Part shown: positions 34,769 to 43,885 of the stretch, piece by piece | Numbering within the stretch: the stretch's first letter is position 1 | How the letters are laid out: every line of letters begins with the position of its first letter | Source of the DNA: Polaribacter sp. IC066 | GTDB lineage: Bacteria > Bacteroidota > Bacteroidia > Flavobacteriales > Flavobacteriaceae | Reading direction: 5' to 3' | DNA length: 64,000 nucleotides | Assembly: GCF_007997085.1 (NCBI RefSeq) | Contig: NZ_VORR01000019.1 | Span: forward strand, 1-64,000 | Made by a program: the position numbers and the translations under genes | The notes under the pieces: generated by a model | Told to the model about the DNA's origin: nothing | Databases searched by the model: none | Seen by the model: the letters and a program-made list of their open reading frames with translations, nothing else

Positions 34769-34921
34769 TGGTTAGTTATAATGAAGCACAACGTTAGACT
34801 ACTATGAAATCCTTTTCATAACTTATAATACAAGTTGGCGAATTTCGGATTGTTTTCCCAGAAAATCAACAGGAAAAAGCACCATTTTTGAACCAAAAAA
34901 AATAAGCTATCTCTCAAGATT

Positions 34922-36766
34922 TTAAATCCCCTCAACAAATTTTAAAAACACCTTTTTATGCAATTCCAAATCCATATTCGGAGAAAGTGATGCTCTCACA
35001 ATATAATCTTTATCACCTTCTTTTGTGGTTCCTTGTGTTGAGGTAGCTGGAATCGTCCAATAACATCCATTTAATTGCCCGTAACTCACACAAAATTTAC
35101 TTTCATCAGGAATTTCTGCAATCATTAAATTGATTAATTTCAGATTCAAAGCTCTTTTGTAAGTTTCTTTTTCTGCGTCAGTGTTTCCTTTTGTTGGTAA
35201 ATCTAATGAAAATACAGAGGGCGTAATTTCTTGCGCTGCTAGTTCTTCTGAAACAAAATTAATTTTTGCTGCTGGCAAAGTCTCGCCAATAAAATTTACA
35301 AACTCCCGTGTATTTTTATAGGCATCATGTATTCTCTGATTCATAGAAGGCAATTGTTTTGCTAATATTGCCATTTGATGATGCGTAGCTTCATTATCGC
35401 AAAGTTGCAGATGAATTTCTATTTTCTCCATTAAACTTGCCGTTTTGTCATTTCCTACACAATAACCAGCCGTACATTTTCCGCCACTCGGAAATTTTGA
35501 TCCACTCGCATAAGAAATAGTTCTGATGGTAGAGAGTATTTCACCTTTGCCTAAAAAGTGAATATTAGGACAAAACGTTTGATCTAATATAAAAACAGGA
35601 TCAATGGCCATTTCACCATTTGCAGTAGTACGTTTCTTACGTAAGGTGTTTTTTAAATCGATGAGGTTAGGGACTTCAACTCTTGGGTTTGTAGGTATTT
35701 CAGCAATAATATAAGGTACTGCATCATCATGAGCAATTTTAGCTAAAATGTTTTCAATACTTTGCACCATTTCATTATCACCATCCACAGGTAAATCTAC
35801 GATTTCAACATGATCAAGACAAGCAGCAACGCGTCTTGCTTGGTCATTTGTGCCACCATAGCAGTTTGGCGGAACAATAAATTTAATCGCTTTTCCTGCA
35901 TGGTTTTCTTGGGCATCATGAATTAAGCCCATCATAATTGGGTACTGAATAGATAAGCCGCTCGAAGCAACCAAAGGTTTTAAAGTGGTACCTGTAATTT
36001 CTTTGATAGATTTTAAAACACTTTTTTTGTCTGCTTCAATGGTGCTATTGTTACTTTTAAAAGAAGCTTTTTCTATAAGATATTGCAGCGCAATAAGAGC
36101 ATTAGATGGTGTCATTGCAATCGTTTCTCTTCTTCTTACATGCTGAATGTCTGAAATATAATTTTCGTTTTGTTCACCATTAATCAGTAAAACACTTCCT
36201 AAATGAGTAGTTAGATTGATAAGAAAGTCAATATTTGAATGGATATCAAAACTAGAAATATCATCATGATTCGAAAGTAAGATAGTGCTGCCGTTAAACT
36301 TGGCTATATCTGCTACTTGATCAATCTTTATGACATCAAATTTATAATCGTAGACATTTTTGAGAATTTCTGCATCAAAAAAATCAGGAATTTCATCCGT
36401 GTACAAAATTTGAGTATTCTTATTTTCTAATAAGTTTTTTCTTAAAATGGCTAAAATAGGCATCGTTTGTGAAGAAAAACTGATAATATTTTCTGGTTTT
36501 TGATGATTTATATGCGCAATTGCCCATTCTAAAACACACGATAATGGATGCCCTAAACGAATATAATCATACGCAGTTGGTAATTGGTGTAGTGCCGATG
36601 CTTCAGCATTATTACTTTGAAATAAGGTTTCAAAGTGATTTAAAAATTGATTTTTAGCTAATTTTTCATCGTAAATATCTAGTCTATGTGTGGTTAGATG
36701 TAACCAGTCTGTTGGCATGTTTTCTAACACAACTTTGATATACTTTTCTATCTTATTTTCTTGCAT
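34922..36766 (-). CDS. PLP-dependent enzyme of the Cys/Met metabolism class, with long N-terminal region
   Basis: From the ATG at 36766 (MQENKIEKYI) this gives 614 residues, much longer than the 380-400 of ordinary trans-sulfuration enzymes. The C-terminal part has their landmarks: AEIPTNPRVEVPNL (as ETPTNP), and SYASGSKFPSGGKCTAGYC with Lys424 as the likely PLP-binding residue. The first 250 or so residues are unlike the standard family and include VRRRETIAMTPSNALIALQY. Reaction unknown; a cystathionine synthase/lyase-like reaction is possible. A conventional family member lies at 44553. Confidence 0.75.
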   Translation of the reverse strand: MQENKIEKYIKVVLENMPTDWLHLTTHRLDIYDEKLAKNQFLNHFETLFQSNNAEASALHQLPTAYDYIRLGHPLSCVLEWAIAHINHQKPENIISFSSQTMPILAILRKNLLENKNTQILYTDEIPDFFDAEILKNVYDYKFDVIKIDQVADIAKFNGSTILLSNHDDISSFDIHSNIDFLINLTTHLGSVLLINGEQNENYISDIQHVRRRETIAMTPSNALIALQYLIEKASFKSNNSTIEADKKSVLKSIKEITGTTLKPLVASSGLSIQYPIMMGLIHDAQENHAGKAIKFIVPPNCYGGTNDQARRVAACLDHVEIVDLPVDGDNEMVQSIENILAKIAHDDAVPYIIAEIPTNPRVEVPNLIDLKNTLRKKRTTANGEMAIDPVFILDQTFCPNIHFLGKGEILSTIRTISYASGSKFPSGGKCTAGYCVGNDKTASLMEKIEIHLQLCDNEATHHQMAILAKQLPSMNQRIHDAYKNTREFVNFIGETLPAAKINFVSEELAAQEITPSVFSLDLPTKGNTDAEKETYKRALNLKLINLMIAEIPDESKFCVSYGQLNGCYWTIPATSTQGTTKEGDKDYIVRASLSPNMDLELHKKVFLKFVEGI

Positions 36767-36839
36767 AATTCCTATCTTTAAATATGCATCAAAGGTACAA
36801 TAACTAGATGCTCTCAAAGATTAGAAACCATAGAACTTA

Positions 36840-37967
36840 TTAATAACCTAATTTAGAGAACAAACTATCCGAAGGTTTTAAGTAGTTAGATTTATTAATT
36901 TCTTCTGCCCATTTTTTAGAAATATACGCGCTTTTTTGAATCCTAGAATCTACCTTCTGAAAAGTCAAATTATCAATCCACATAGGTTGTGAAGGCCAAT
37001 TCACATTAATATAACTAAATGCTTTTACAACATCTTGGTTTTCATTGATCACTTTAAAAAACGGCGTAAACCATTCATCCCAAGCTTTTTTTGCAATTTT
37101 TTCTTTGGATAAATTTGCATCAAAATAAAGAGCACCTTTTTGAAAAACAGGTGTTGCCTCTGCGATAAAAACAGGTTTTTTATGCTTTCTGGCAAAAGTG
37201 ATCATTTCTTCATCGGGATTCCCAAAATAAGAATAGCCACACCAATCTACAAATTCGTCGCCTGGATACCAATCTTCTAAAATTGCTTGATTAGAACCTG
37301 TTCCTTTAGACTGCCAAACATAAGCAACGTTATCAACATTCATATCTGTAAATATTTTGTGAATACGTTTCCAGGCTTTTAAAAAATATTTCTTTTCGTA
37401 ATCGTTCCAATCCCAGCCGTCAAATTCATAACCAATTCTTAAAAAGACAGGGCGTTTTATTTCATTAATCCATTCACCTAATTCAATAATTAAATCGTCA
37501 TTTTTTCCTTTAGCAATTTCTTTTTCAGCATTTACCAAAGACAAACCTATGGAAATCATGCTGTTTTTAAATTTCGGGCTTTCAATATAAGACTGTGCAC
37601 AGGTATCGCCTGCACCCCAATTGGCTTTGGTTTTTATACCGTCTAAACCTTTAAAATTGTATCTAAAAGATGAACCGCCAGCAGATAAATTTGTGTAAAC
37701 TGTAAAACCTGCCGGAACAGCAAAAGTATCTACATAACCTTCATTATACTCATTAAAACCACCAACAGCTTCTAAATCTTGACCAATAAAAAAAAGGCAT
37801 TCTCCGTCTTTAGGTTCAAATTTATTTTGTTTCATTTCTTTTGATTTTTGTTGCGCATACATTCGATTCACATCGATAGCACGGATGAAAATTAGAATAG
37901 AAAGCACGGCTATAAATTTATTTTTCAAGGGTAAAAGAATGTGTTTTGAGCTGACTAATTTAAACAA
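36840..37967 (-). CDS. Secreted glycoside hydrolase, GH26-like
   Basis: A 375-residue protein with a hydrophobic export signal (about residues 15-40). GH26-like features: FLRIGYEFDGWDWNDY containing the candidate acid/base Glu, AYVWQSKG, FVDWCGYSYFGN, and KPVFIAEATP with the candidate nucleophile Glu. GH26 enzymes cut beta-mannan or beta-1,3-xylan; the substrate cannot be decided. No SusC/SusD pair or other carbohydrate enzyme is adjacent, so it is not in a polysaccharide utilisation locus. It ends 73 bases before the chosen PLP enzyme start. Confidence 0.75.
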   Translation of the reverse strand: MFKLVSSKHILLPLKNKFIAVLSILIFIRAIDVNRMYAQQKSKEMKQNKFEPKDGECLFFIGQDLEAVGGFNEYNEGYVDTFAVPAGFTVYTNLSAGGSSFRYNFKGLDGIKTKANWGAGDTCAQSYIESPKFKNSMISIGLSLVNAEKEIAKGKNDDLIIELGEWINEIKRPVFLRIGYEFDGWDWNDYEKKYFLKAWKRIHKIFTDMNVDNVAYVWQSKGTGSNQAILEDWYPGDEFVDWCGYSYFGNPDEEMITFARKHKKPVFIAEATPVFQKGALYFDANLSKEKIAKKAWDEWFTPFFKVINENQDVVKAFSYINVNWPSQPMWIDNLTFQKVDSRIQKSAYISKKWAEEINKSNYLKPSDSLFSKLGY

Positions 37968-38210
37968 AAACGACCATTTTTTACGAAAATGATTGTTTTA
38001 AAACTCAAATAAAAATGGAATTATTTTTTTGTAGAAAAATATCGTCGCTTTTTGTGTTTAATTTTAAGGAGGATGTTTTTTATCGATGGTTGCAATAATT
38101 TTAAAAGTTTTTTTTATTTTTCAAAAAGGTAAACATGTACTGTGTAATGATAGATAAAAAAAACCTGAATAATAGTTCAAGATTTTGATATTTATAAGAA
38201 ATATAATAGG
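37968..38210. other. Gene-free region next to the mscL fossil
   Basis: About 240 bases, very AT-rich with homopolymer runs, between the GH26-like gene start and the mscL remnant. I see no coding frame or clear structure. Confidence 0.5.
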
Positions 38211-38603
38211 CTATTTTTTAGCTAATAAATCTCTAATTTGAGCTAACAATTTTTTTTAATTTGGTTCTTTTGGTTCTTTTGGAGCTTCTTTAGTTTTACT
38301 CGCGTTCACTGCTTTTACAGTGATAAACATAACAAATACTACAATAATAAAATCGATAAGGTTGGTCCAAAAATCACCATATAAAATGGTTACTTCTCCA
38401 ATAATTTCTCTGGTATTGTCTGTAAGGCCTTCTTTGGCAATTTAATTTTTTTTAATCAGTATTAAATAATACAGATTAACTGTGAAACAATTCTGCCAAC
38501 AAAAGAAGTTACCACTTGTTTAAAGGCTGCACTCATTGCCAAAACTTACCGCAATATCGATCAAGTTTCCTTTCATTGCAAAGTTTTTAAACTCTTTAGG
38601 TAC
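38211..38603 (-). pseudogene. mscL: Decayed large-conductance mechanosensitive channel gene
   Basis: Pieces of MscL can be read on the minus strand in changing frames. The N-terminal part is KEFKNFAMKGNLIDIAV (near 38598-38548), then SAAFKQVVTSFVGRIVS after a frameshift. Stops interrupt the periplasmic loop, then DFWTNLIDFIIVVFVMFIT (second helix), and after an in-frame TAA the conserved end LLAQIRDLLAKK followed by TAG at 38211. The start codon is not evident. An intact copy elsewhere would be expected if the cell still needs this osmotic safety valve. Confidence 0.88.
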
Positions 38604-38649
38604 TCCCGTTTGTTTTTGATTAGTTAGACTTCAAAAGTAATGAAAACAA

Positions 38650-39750
38650 CTACTGTTTTAATATTTTATGAACACGTGGAGAAATAGCTGTCAGAGTTTC
38701 ATAAACAATAGTTTCAGAAATAGTTGTGATCTGTTTAATGGCTTTTTGGCTGTTAAAAATAATTACTTCATCGCCTTCATCACAGTCAATTTTAGTTACA
38801 TCTACCATAATCATATCCATACAAACATTACCAATAATTGCTGCCTTTTGGTTGTTGATGAGTACATAGCCTTTTTTGCTTCCCAATTTTCGCGACAGTC
38901 CATCTGCATGGCCAATAGGAATTGTAGCAGACCTCGTAAGACCTTTTGCCACAAAAGCTCTGTTATAACCTACGGTTTCTCCGGGTTCAATAGTGTGAAT
39001 TTGAGAAATGATAGATTTTAAGTTGTGCGTATTTTTTAGTTGGGCAGTTTCTTGGTCATCATTCCCAAAACCGTATAAACCGATGCCAATTCGCACCATA
39101 TCAAACTGTGCATGTGCATAATTAACAACACCAGAAGTGTTTAAAACATGCAACATTGGCGTATAGCTTAATTGTTTTAAGAATTGTTGTGCGGTATTTG
39201 TAAAATTATTCAGTTGCTTCATCGTGAATTCTTTTTCCTTTAAGTCTTCACTAGCTGCCAAATGAGAAAAAAGAGATTGCACTTTAAGATGAGTTGTTTC
39301 CTTTAATTCAGAAATAATTTTAGGAATATCTGTATGCCAAAAACCCAATCTGTTTAAACCTGTGTTAAATTTAATATGAATAGGGTAATTTAATAAGTTA
39401 GTTTCACTTGCTAATTTTAAAAAAGCATTAAATATCTTAAAATTATATAGATTTGGTTCTAATTTATAATCTATAATAGATTGTAAACTGGGTATTTGTG
39501 GATGCAGCACAAGAATAGGGGTTTGAACGCCTGCCTCTCTTATGGCAATACCTTCATGCGCATAGGCAACTGCAAAATAGGCTACTTTGTCTTGTAAAAA
39601 AGTAGCAATTTGTACACCATCACTGCCGTAACCAAAAGCCTTTACGACTGCTAAAATTTTAGTTTCAGGTTTTAATTTTTTCTTAAAATAATTTAGATTG
39701 TGTTCTAGCGCATGTCCGTCAATTTCTAAAACAGTAACGTGGTTATTCAT
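38650..39750 (-). CDS. alr: Alanine racemase
   Basis: PLP enzyme that makes D-alanine for peptidoglycan. The 366-residue protein has the PLP Lys37 in AVVKAFGYG, substrate-site HIKFNTGLNRLGF, and the C-terminal domain with VCMDMIMVDVT and the start of the barrel exit (GYNRAFVAKG with the catalytic Tyr region). In several Bacteroidetes alr is fused to murF; here it stands alone. tdk lies 41 bases upstream on the same strand. Confidence 0.95.
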   Translation of the reverse strand: MNNHVTVLEIDGHALEHNLNYFKKKLKPETKILAVVKAFGYGSDGVQIATFLQDKVAYFAVAYAHEGIAIREAGVQTPILVLHPQIPSLQSIIDYKLEPNLYNFKIFNAFLKLASETNLLNYPIHIKFNTGLNRLGFWHTDIPKIISELKETTHLKVQSLFSHLAASEDLKEKEFTMKQLNNFTNTAQQFLKQLSYTPMLHVLNTSGVVNYAHAQFDMVRIGIGLYGFGNDDQETAQLKNTHNLKSIISQIHTIEPGETVGYNRAFVAKGLTRSATIPIGHADGLSRKLGSKKGYVLINNQKAAIIGNVCMDMIMVDVTKIDCDEGDEVIIFNSQKAIKQITTISETIVYETLTAISPRVHKILKQ

Positions 39751-39791
39751 CTATAGGTGCAACCTTATTCGGTTTCTTTAATTTATGTAAT

Positions 39792-40469
39792 TCAGTTTTT
39801 TGAATTTGTTTCGGTATTTTTTTCCTGCTGAACTTGTTTCAATACTTCATTATTATGTTCAGTTTTTTTTCCCAAAACAATTTCTTCTTGTTTCTTTTTT
39901 ACTGCTTTGTAATAAGCAGCTCTGCTTAATGGCTCATATTCTTGCATTTCGCCAAGCATCACCAACTTATTATTTTGTGCTTTTCTAAAACTATAATGCG
40001 CTAAATTGCCTGTATGGGTGCAAACTGCATGCACTTTTGTAACGTATTCTGCAGTTGCCATTAAAGCAGGCATGGGCCCAAAAGGGTTTCCTTTAAAATC
40101 CATATCTAAACCAGCCACAATTACACGAACACCTCTATTGGCTAAATCGTTGCAAACAGCTACAATTTCATCGTCAAAAAACTGGGCTTCATCAATACCA
40201 ACAACGTCTACATTACTGGCTAATAATCTAATGTTCGAAGAAACAGGCACCGCAGTAGAACGAATTCTAGAATCGTTGTGAGATACAACTTCGGTATCAT
40301 CATAACGCGTATCTAAAGCGGGTTTAAAAATTTCTACGGTTTGTTTTGCAAATTGTGCACGTTTTAACCGTCTGATTAATTCTTCGGTTTTTCCAGAAAA
40401 CATAGAACCACAAATTACCTCTATCCAACCAAATTGTTCTGTATGATTTACTGTATTTTCAAGAAACAT
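39792..40469 (-). CDS. tdk: Thymidine kinase
   Basis: Type II thymidine kinase of the nucleotide salvage pathway. The 225-residue protein has the P-loop GSMFSGKTE (21-29), the Walker B-like [10 protein letters not shown], the lid region [20 protein letters not shown], and one zinc-ribbon Cys (HAVCTHTG), with the usual second CxxC weakly conserved. The C-terminal 30 residues are charged and poorly conserved. It forms a unit with alr. Confidence 0.95.
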   Translation of the reverse strand: MFLENTVNHTEQFGWIEVICGSMFSGKTEELIRRLKRAQFAKQTVEIFKPALDTRYDDTEVVSHNDSRIRSTAVPVSSNIRLLASNVDVVGIDEAQFFDDEIVAVCNDLANRGVRVIVAGLDMDFKGNPFGPMPALMATAEYVTKVHAVCTHTGNLAHYSFRKAQNNKLVMLGEMQEYEPLSRAAYYKAVKKKQEEIVLGKKTEHNNEVLKQVQQEKNTETNSKN

Positions 40470-40594
40470 TTTGTAATTTTAAGCATTATAATTTTTGTAA
40501 TTTTGTTTACCTTTTATGCTGAACAAATTTATACATATTTAAGGTTAAAAAATAATTTATTCCCAACTTGATTTAGAACTTGAACAAACAACCC

Positions 40595-41401
40595 ATGCAC
40601 AAAAAAATAGAAAGCGATTTAATAGGTTTAGCGCACAGTATTTTAGAGATGAAAAACAAAGAAAATGTGTTTTTGTTAAAAGAAAAATCGAAAGAAATTT
40701 ATGAAAAATTATCTGTTTTAGCATTTGTTGAAGAATATGTAAACTCGACTGTAAATTTAAAAGAAACAAAATCAGAATTATTAGAAAAAGTTGAAAAAGC
40801 TTATCAAATAAAAGAAGAGATTAAAGAGGTTAAAGCAGAAGAAACTGTTTCTGAAAATGATACGATAGTAGATGAAAAAGTAGTTTACAATTTAGAGGAT
40901 GCTTTAGAGTTTGTTGAAAAAAAGGTCGAAGTTGCATCAACACCAGAAAAAGTACAGCCCAAAGCAGACGAAGTTATAGAGCAACCATTTGCAGAACTAG
41001 AAGAAATAATGTTTTCTGAAGATAAAGTAGAAGAGGATGTTCCTCTTGATATTGTTCAGATAGAGCAACGTAAAACAACGTCTTTAGAAGAAGAATTACA
41101 AGACACTTTTTCTGTCGATTTAATGGCAGATTTGTTTGAAAATGTGCAACCTAAATCGTTAAATGATAAATTAGCGGGCAACATTCAAATAGGGCTAAAT
41201 GATAGAATTGTGTTTGTTAAAAATTTGTTTGGCGGCAGTCAGGAAGATTTTAACAGAGTAGTTTCTCAATTAAACACTTTTAAATCATATAAAGAAGCAA
41301 AAGATTTTATTGATCAAATGGTAAAACCAGATTATGATTGGTCTACTAAAGAAGAATTAGAAACGCGCTTTATGGGAATTATAGAACGTAAATTTGCTTA
41401 A
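40595..41401 (+). CDS. Conserved hypothetical protein, acidic with helical C-terminal domain
   Basis: From the ATG at 40595 (MHKKIESDLIGLAHSIL) this gives 268 residues. A helical N-terminal part (to about residue 75) is followed by a Glu/Val-rich, probably disordered linker (about 75-190). The conserved C-terminal part has GLNDRIVFVKNLFGGSQEDF and KDFIDQMVKPDYDW. The family is common in flavobacteria and unnamed. No signal or membrane segment, so it is probably cytosolic. A TAATTTTG box at 40498-40505 could be its promoter. Confidence 0.7.
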   Translation: MHKKIESDLIGLAHSILEMKNKENVFLLKEKSKEIYEKLSVLAFVEEYVNSTVNLKETKSELLEKVEKAYQIKEEIKEVKAEETVSENDTIVDEKVVYNLEDALEFVEKKVEVASTPEKVQPKADEVIEQPFAELEEIMFSEDKVEEDVPLDIVQIEQRKTTSLEEELQDTFSVDLMADLFENVQPKSLNDKLAGNIQIGLNDRIVFVKNLFGGSQEDFNRVVSQLNTFKSYKEAKDFIDQMVKPDYDWSTKEELETRFMGIIERKFA

Positions 41402-41470
41402 ATAGGTTCAAAGTTTTGAGTTTAAAATTCAAAATTAAGAATCTAATTTTTAAAATCTAATAAGAAGCTT

Positions 41471-42454
41471 TTGAAACCAGTTCTAATTCACACACATTTT
41501 CATAAACGCAAAACTGGGGTTACTAGAAGTATAGAAAATGTACTTCCTTTTTTTGTTGATAATTTTGAAACTTATGTTTACGGTTCTAATATTGATGGAA
41601 CACAAATTACTACCTCAAAATTAAAATCTATATTATTTTCTGATGTAAAAACAGTAGTACATTGTCACAGAAATAATGAAATTATAAGAATGTTATGGTT
41701 TCGTTTTTTAGGTGGAAAATTTACTTTAATTGCAACAAGACACGCAGAAACGAAACTTTCGGGATTGACTAAATTTCTTTTAAAAAAAGCGGATAGAGTG
41801 ATTACGCTCATTAAAAGTATGAGCGCGAATCTAGGGATGGAAAATATCATAGTGGGTCACGGCGTAAAAGTGAATGAATTTGTACCAAAAGAAGGCGTTG
41901 TTTTTAAAGAAATTAAGCAAGAAAATATCATTTTAAATGCGGGTAGAGTAAGGAAAGCAAAAGGACAGCTTGTTTTGTTGGAAGCTGCAAAAGTTTTAAA
42001 AGATCATAAGAATTGGGCGCTGTTAATTGTTGGTCAAATTGATAAACCAACATTTTCAGAAGAATTAAAAGAGATTACAAAAAAACATCAAATAGAAAAT
42101 CAAGTATATTTTATTGATGAAACTAGAGAGATTATTTCCTATTATCAAGCGGCAAAAATTGTTGTTGCCCCAAGTTATTCCGAAGGGTTTTCTTTAGTGA
42201 CCGCAGAAGCCATGTCTTGCGAATGTTCTTTAATTGCCACAAAAAATGTGGGAGTACATTCAGAATTAATTACGGATACAAAAAACGGATATTTATTTGA
42301 AGCCGGCAATGTTTCTGAATTAGAAAGGCTGTTATCTCAAAAATTAAAAGGAGAAATTCCGCTCTTAGGAAAACAAGCTAGAGCAGAAATTATAAAAAAT
42401 TGCAGTGCAAAAGAAGAGGCAGAAAGTTTAATGAAAGTATATCAATCAAATTAA
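41471..42454 (+). CDS. Glycosyltransferase family 4-type, TTG start
   Basis: A 327-residue GT-B glycosyltransferase. The first beta strand (KPVLIHTHFHKRKTGVTRSI) starts right at the TTG at 41471 and no in-frame ATG precedes it. The C-terminal domain has the nucleotide-sugar motif: ILNAGRVRKAKGQLVLLEA, VVAPSYSEGFSLVTAEAM with the ExxxxxxxE-type pattern, and SCECSLIATKNVG. Donor and acceptor are unknown. It is the second TTG-started glycosyltransferase in this window. Confidence 0.88.
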   Translation: MKPVLIHTHFHKRKTGVTRSIENVLPFFVDNFETYVYGSNIDGTQITTSKLKSILFSDVKTVVHCHRNNEIIRMLWFRFLGGKFTLIATRHAETKLSGLTKFLLKKADRVITLIKSMSANLGMENIIVGHGVKVNEFVPKEGVVFKEIKQENIILNAGRVRKAKGQLVLLEAAKVLKDHKNWALLIVGQIDKPTFSEELKEITKKHQIENQVYFIDETREIISYYQAAKIVVAPSYSEGFSLVTAEAMSCECSLIATKNVGVHSELITDTKNGYLFEAGNVSELERLLSQKLKGEIPLLGKQARAEIIKNCSAKEEAESLMKVYQSN

Positions 42455-42461
42455 AATAAAG

Positions 42462-42935
42462 ATGAAAAAAATTGTATTTGCTTTAGTAATTAGTTTGTTT
42501 ACATTTTCAAAGATCAATGCTTAATAAGTTGAGATAAAAAGATCTTTTAGAGAAAATATATTTAATCAAAATGACAAAAAATTAAACATTAATCAATTAA
42601 AAGAGTTGATGAAAAATAATTCTGAAGCATTTGATTTGGTTAAATCGGCAAAATAAAATCAAACTTGGGGAATGATTTTATCGGGTTTAGGAGGTCTTTT
42701 AATAGGTTTGTCGATAGGAACGGCAATTGGTGGTGGAGATCTTGAATAGGTTTTGGCAGGTGCAGGCGTTGTTCTAGTTTTAGCTACTATACCAATTTTA
42801 AAAGGATTTAATAGAAAAACGAAGCAGGCCATAGAATTGTATAACACGGGTTTACCAATCGTGGGTTCTAATTTTCAACCTGAATTCAATTTAAATATAA
42901 AAGGTTTAGGTTTAGGTCTTTCAATGAACTTTTGA
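42462..42935 (+). pseudogene. Reading frame with four in-frame stops (membrane protein relic)
   Basis: A single frame of 158 codons runs from ATG 42462 to TGA 42935 with stops at 42522 and 42525 (TAA TAA), 42654 (TAA) and 42747 (TAG), and no frameshift. It begins with a signal peptide (MKKIVFALVISLFTFSKINA), and the first stops fall at the expected cleavage site. A glycine-rich membrane hairpin (ILSGLGGLLIGLSIGTAIGG, then GAGVVLVLATIPILKG) is followed by LNIKGLGLGLSMNF. The protein resembles small flavobacterial membrane proteins of unknown role. It is probably a pseudogene. Confidence 0.8.
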
Positions 42936-42996
42936 TAAAAAATACCGTTTTGTAACAAACCCTTTTGATAGTCGTCTAAAATTAAAACGAACTATC

Positions 42997-43473
42997 ATGA
43001 AACTATTAGTAACCATTTTCTTCGCATTTTTTATCACGGCTATTTCAGCGCAAGTCGTCGCTTTTGAGGATTTTTATAAAGTCAATAAAGCGAAGTCAAC
43101 TTTTGCAATCAATTTATCGGCTTCTTTAGCGGGTTCATTTTTAGATGACGAAAATGATGGTGATTTAATGAATATTATTAAAAAATCGAGTGATTTTAAA
43201 TTGATGATTTTTGATAACGAAGATGCTACTGTTGCAAAAGATTTTAACAAGTTTAAAAGAAGGAACAATTTAAAAACATTGGTAAGAGTAAAAGATAGTG
43301 GCAGTAATGCTGCGCTATTTTTTATCGAAAAGAATAACTATATCAGAGAAATTATCATCAAAGCAAATAGCGATTCTGAAAACCTAGTTTTATTTGGCTT
43401 AAAAACAAAAATAACCAAAGACGAGTTAGCCGCGATGATTTCTTCTTCAGATGTCAAATTTTCAACAGACTAA
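42997..43473 (+). CDS. DUF4252 domain-containing secreted protein
   Basis: A 158-residue protein with a signal peptide (to about residue 18, ITAISAQ) and a DUF4252-like domain: FEDFYKVNKAKSTFAINLSA, FKLMIFDNEDATVAKDFNKF, LVRVKDSGSNAALFFIEKN, IREIIIKA. The function of this family is not known. It is separated from the preceding broken gene by 61 bases and converges on the ArsC-like gene. Confidence 0.78.
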   Translation: MKLLVTIFFAFFITAISAQVVAFEDFYKVNKAKSTFAINLSASLAGSFLDDENDGDLMNIIKKSSDFKLMIFDNEDATVAKDFNKFKRRNNLKTLVRVKDSGSNAALFFIEKNNYIREIIIKANSDSENLVLFGLKTKITKDELAAMISSSDVKFSTD

Positions 43474-43483
43474 AATCCAATAT

Positions 43484-43514
43484 AAGAGAGAAGGTTTAAC
43501 CAATCTTCTCTTTT
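43484..43514. terminator. Shared terminator hairpin between convergent genes
   Basis: AAGAGAGAAG (43484-43493) pairs with CTTCTCTTTT (43505-43514) with one G-U pair. T-rich sequence follows on the plus strand. Its right arm lies inside the 3' end of the ArsC-like gene. Confidence 0.6.
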
Positions 43515-43843
43515 AATTTTTCAATTACTTTCTTACTATTTCCAATAAAAATTTCTCCACCAACCATAAAAACAGGACGTTTTAAAAACGTGTACTCTTC
43601 CAAAAGATAATTTTTATAAGCTGTTTCAGATAAGTTTTTATCCTTTAAACCTAAAGAATTGTATAATCTTGCACGCTTATTAAACAAGTTTTCATAGCTT
43701 TTAGAAATTGCATACATTTCTTCTAATTGCCCAATTGTAACAGGGTTTTCTTTAATGTTTTGAAGCTCAAAACCCTCTGTATTTACTTCCTTTAAAATTC
43801 TTTTACAGGTATCACAAGTTTGTAAAAAATAGACTTTCTTCAT
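43496..43843 (-). CDS. ArsC/Spx-family thioredoxin-fold protein
   Basis: A 115-residue protein with the CxxC motif TCDTCKRIL near the N-terminus, the ENPVTIGQLEEM segment, and FLKRPVFMVGGEIFIGNSKK, as in ArsC-like reductases. True arsenate reductases need an Arg triad, which I cannot confirm. The family also includes Spx-like and uncharacterised members, so arsenate reduction is only a possibility. No ars genes are nearby. Confidence 0.85.
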   Translation of the reverse strand: MKKVYFLQTCDTCKRILKEVNTEGFELQNIKENPVTIGQLEEMYAISKSYENLFNKRARLYNSLGLKDKNLSETAYKNYLLEEYTFLKRPVFMVGGEIFIGNSKKVIEKLKEKIG

Positions 43844-43885
43844 TTTTATTAAATTATATTTACAGGATCAAAACTACACATAAAA

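Noticed and set aside
36840..37967. Polysaccharide utilisation locus around the GH26-like gene
   Set aside because: No SusC/SusD pair, sugar regulator or other glycosidase lies nearby.
42462..42935. Genome-wide stop codon reassignment
   Set aside because: All other genes in the window end normally at TAA, TAG or TGA and none contains internal stops, so the four stops are local.
43496..43843. Arsenic resistance locus
   Set aside because: The ArsC-like protein has no ArsB, ArsR or Acr3 neighbour, and the family contains many members not acting on arsenate.
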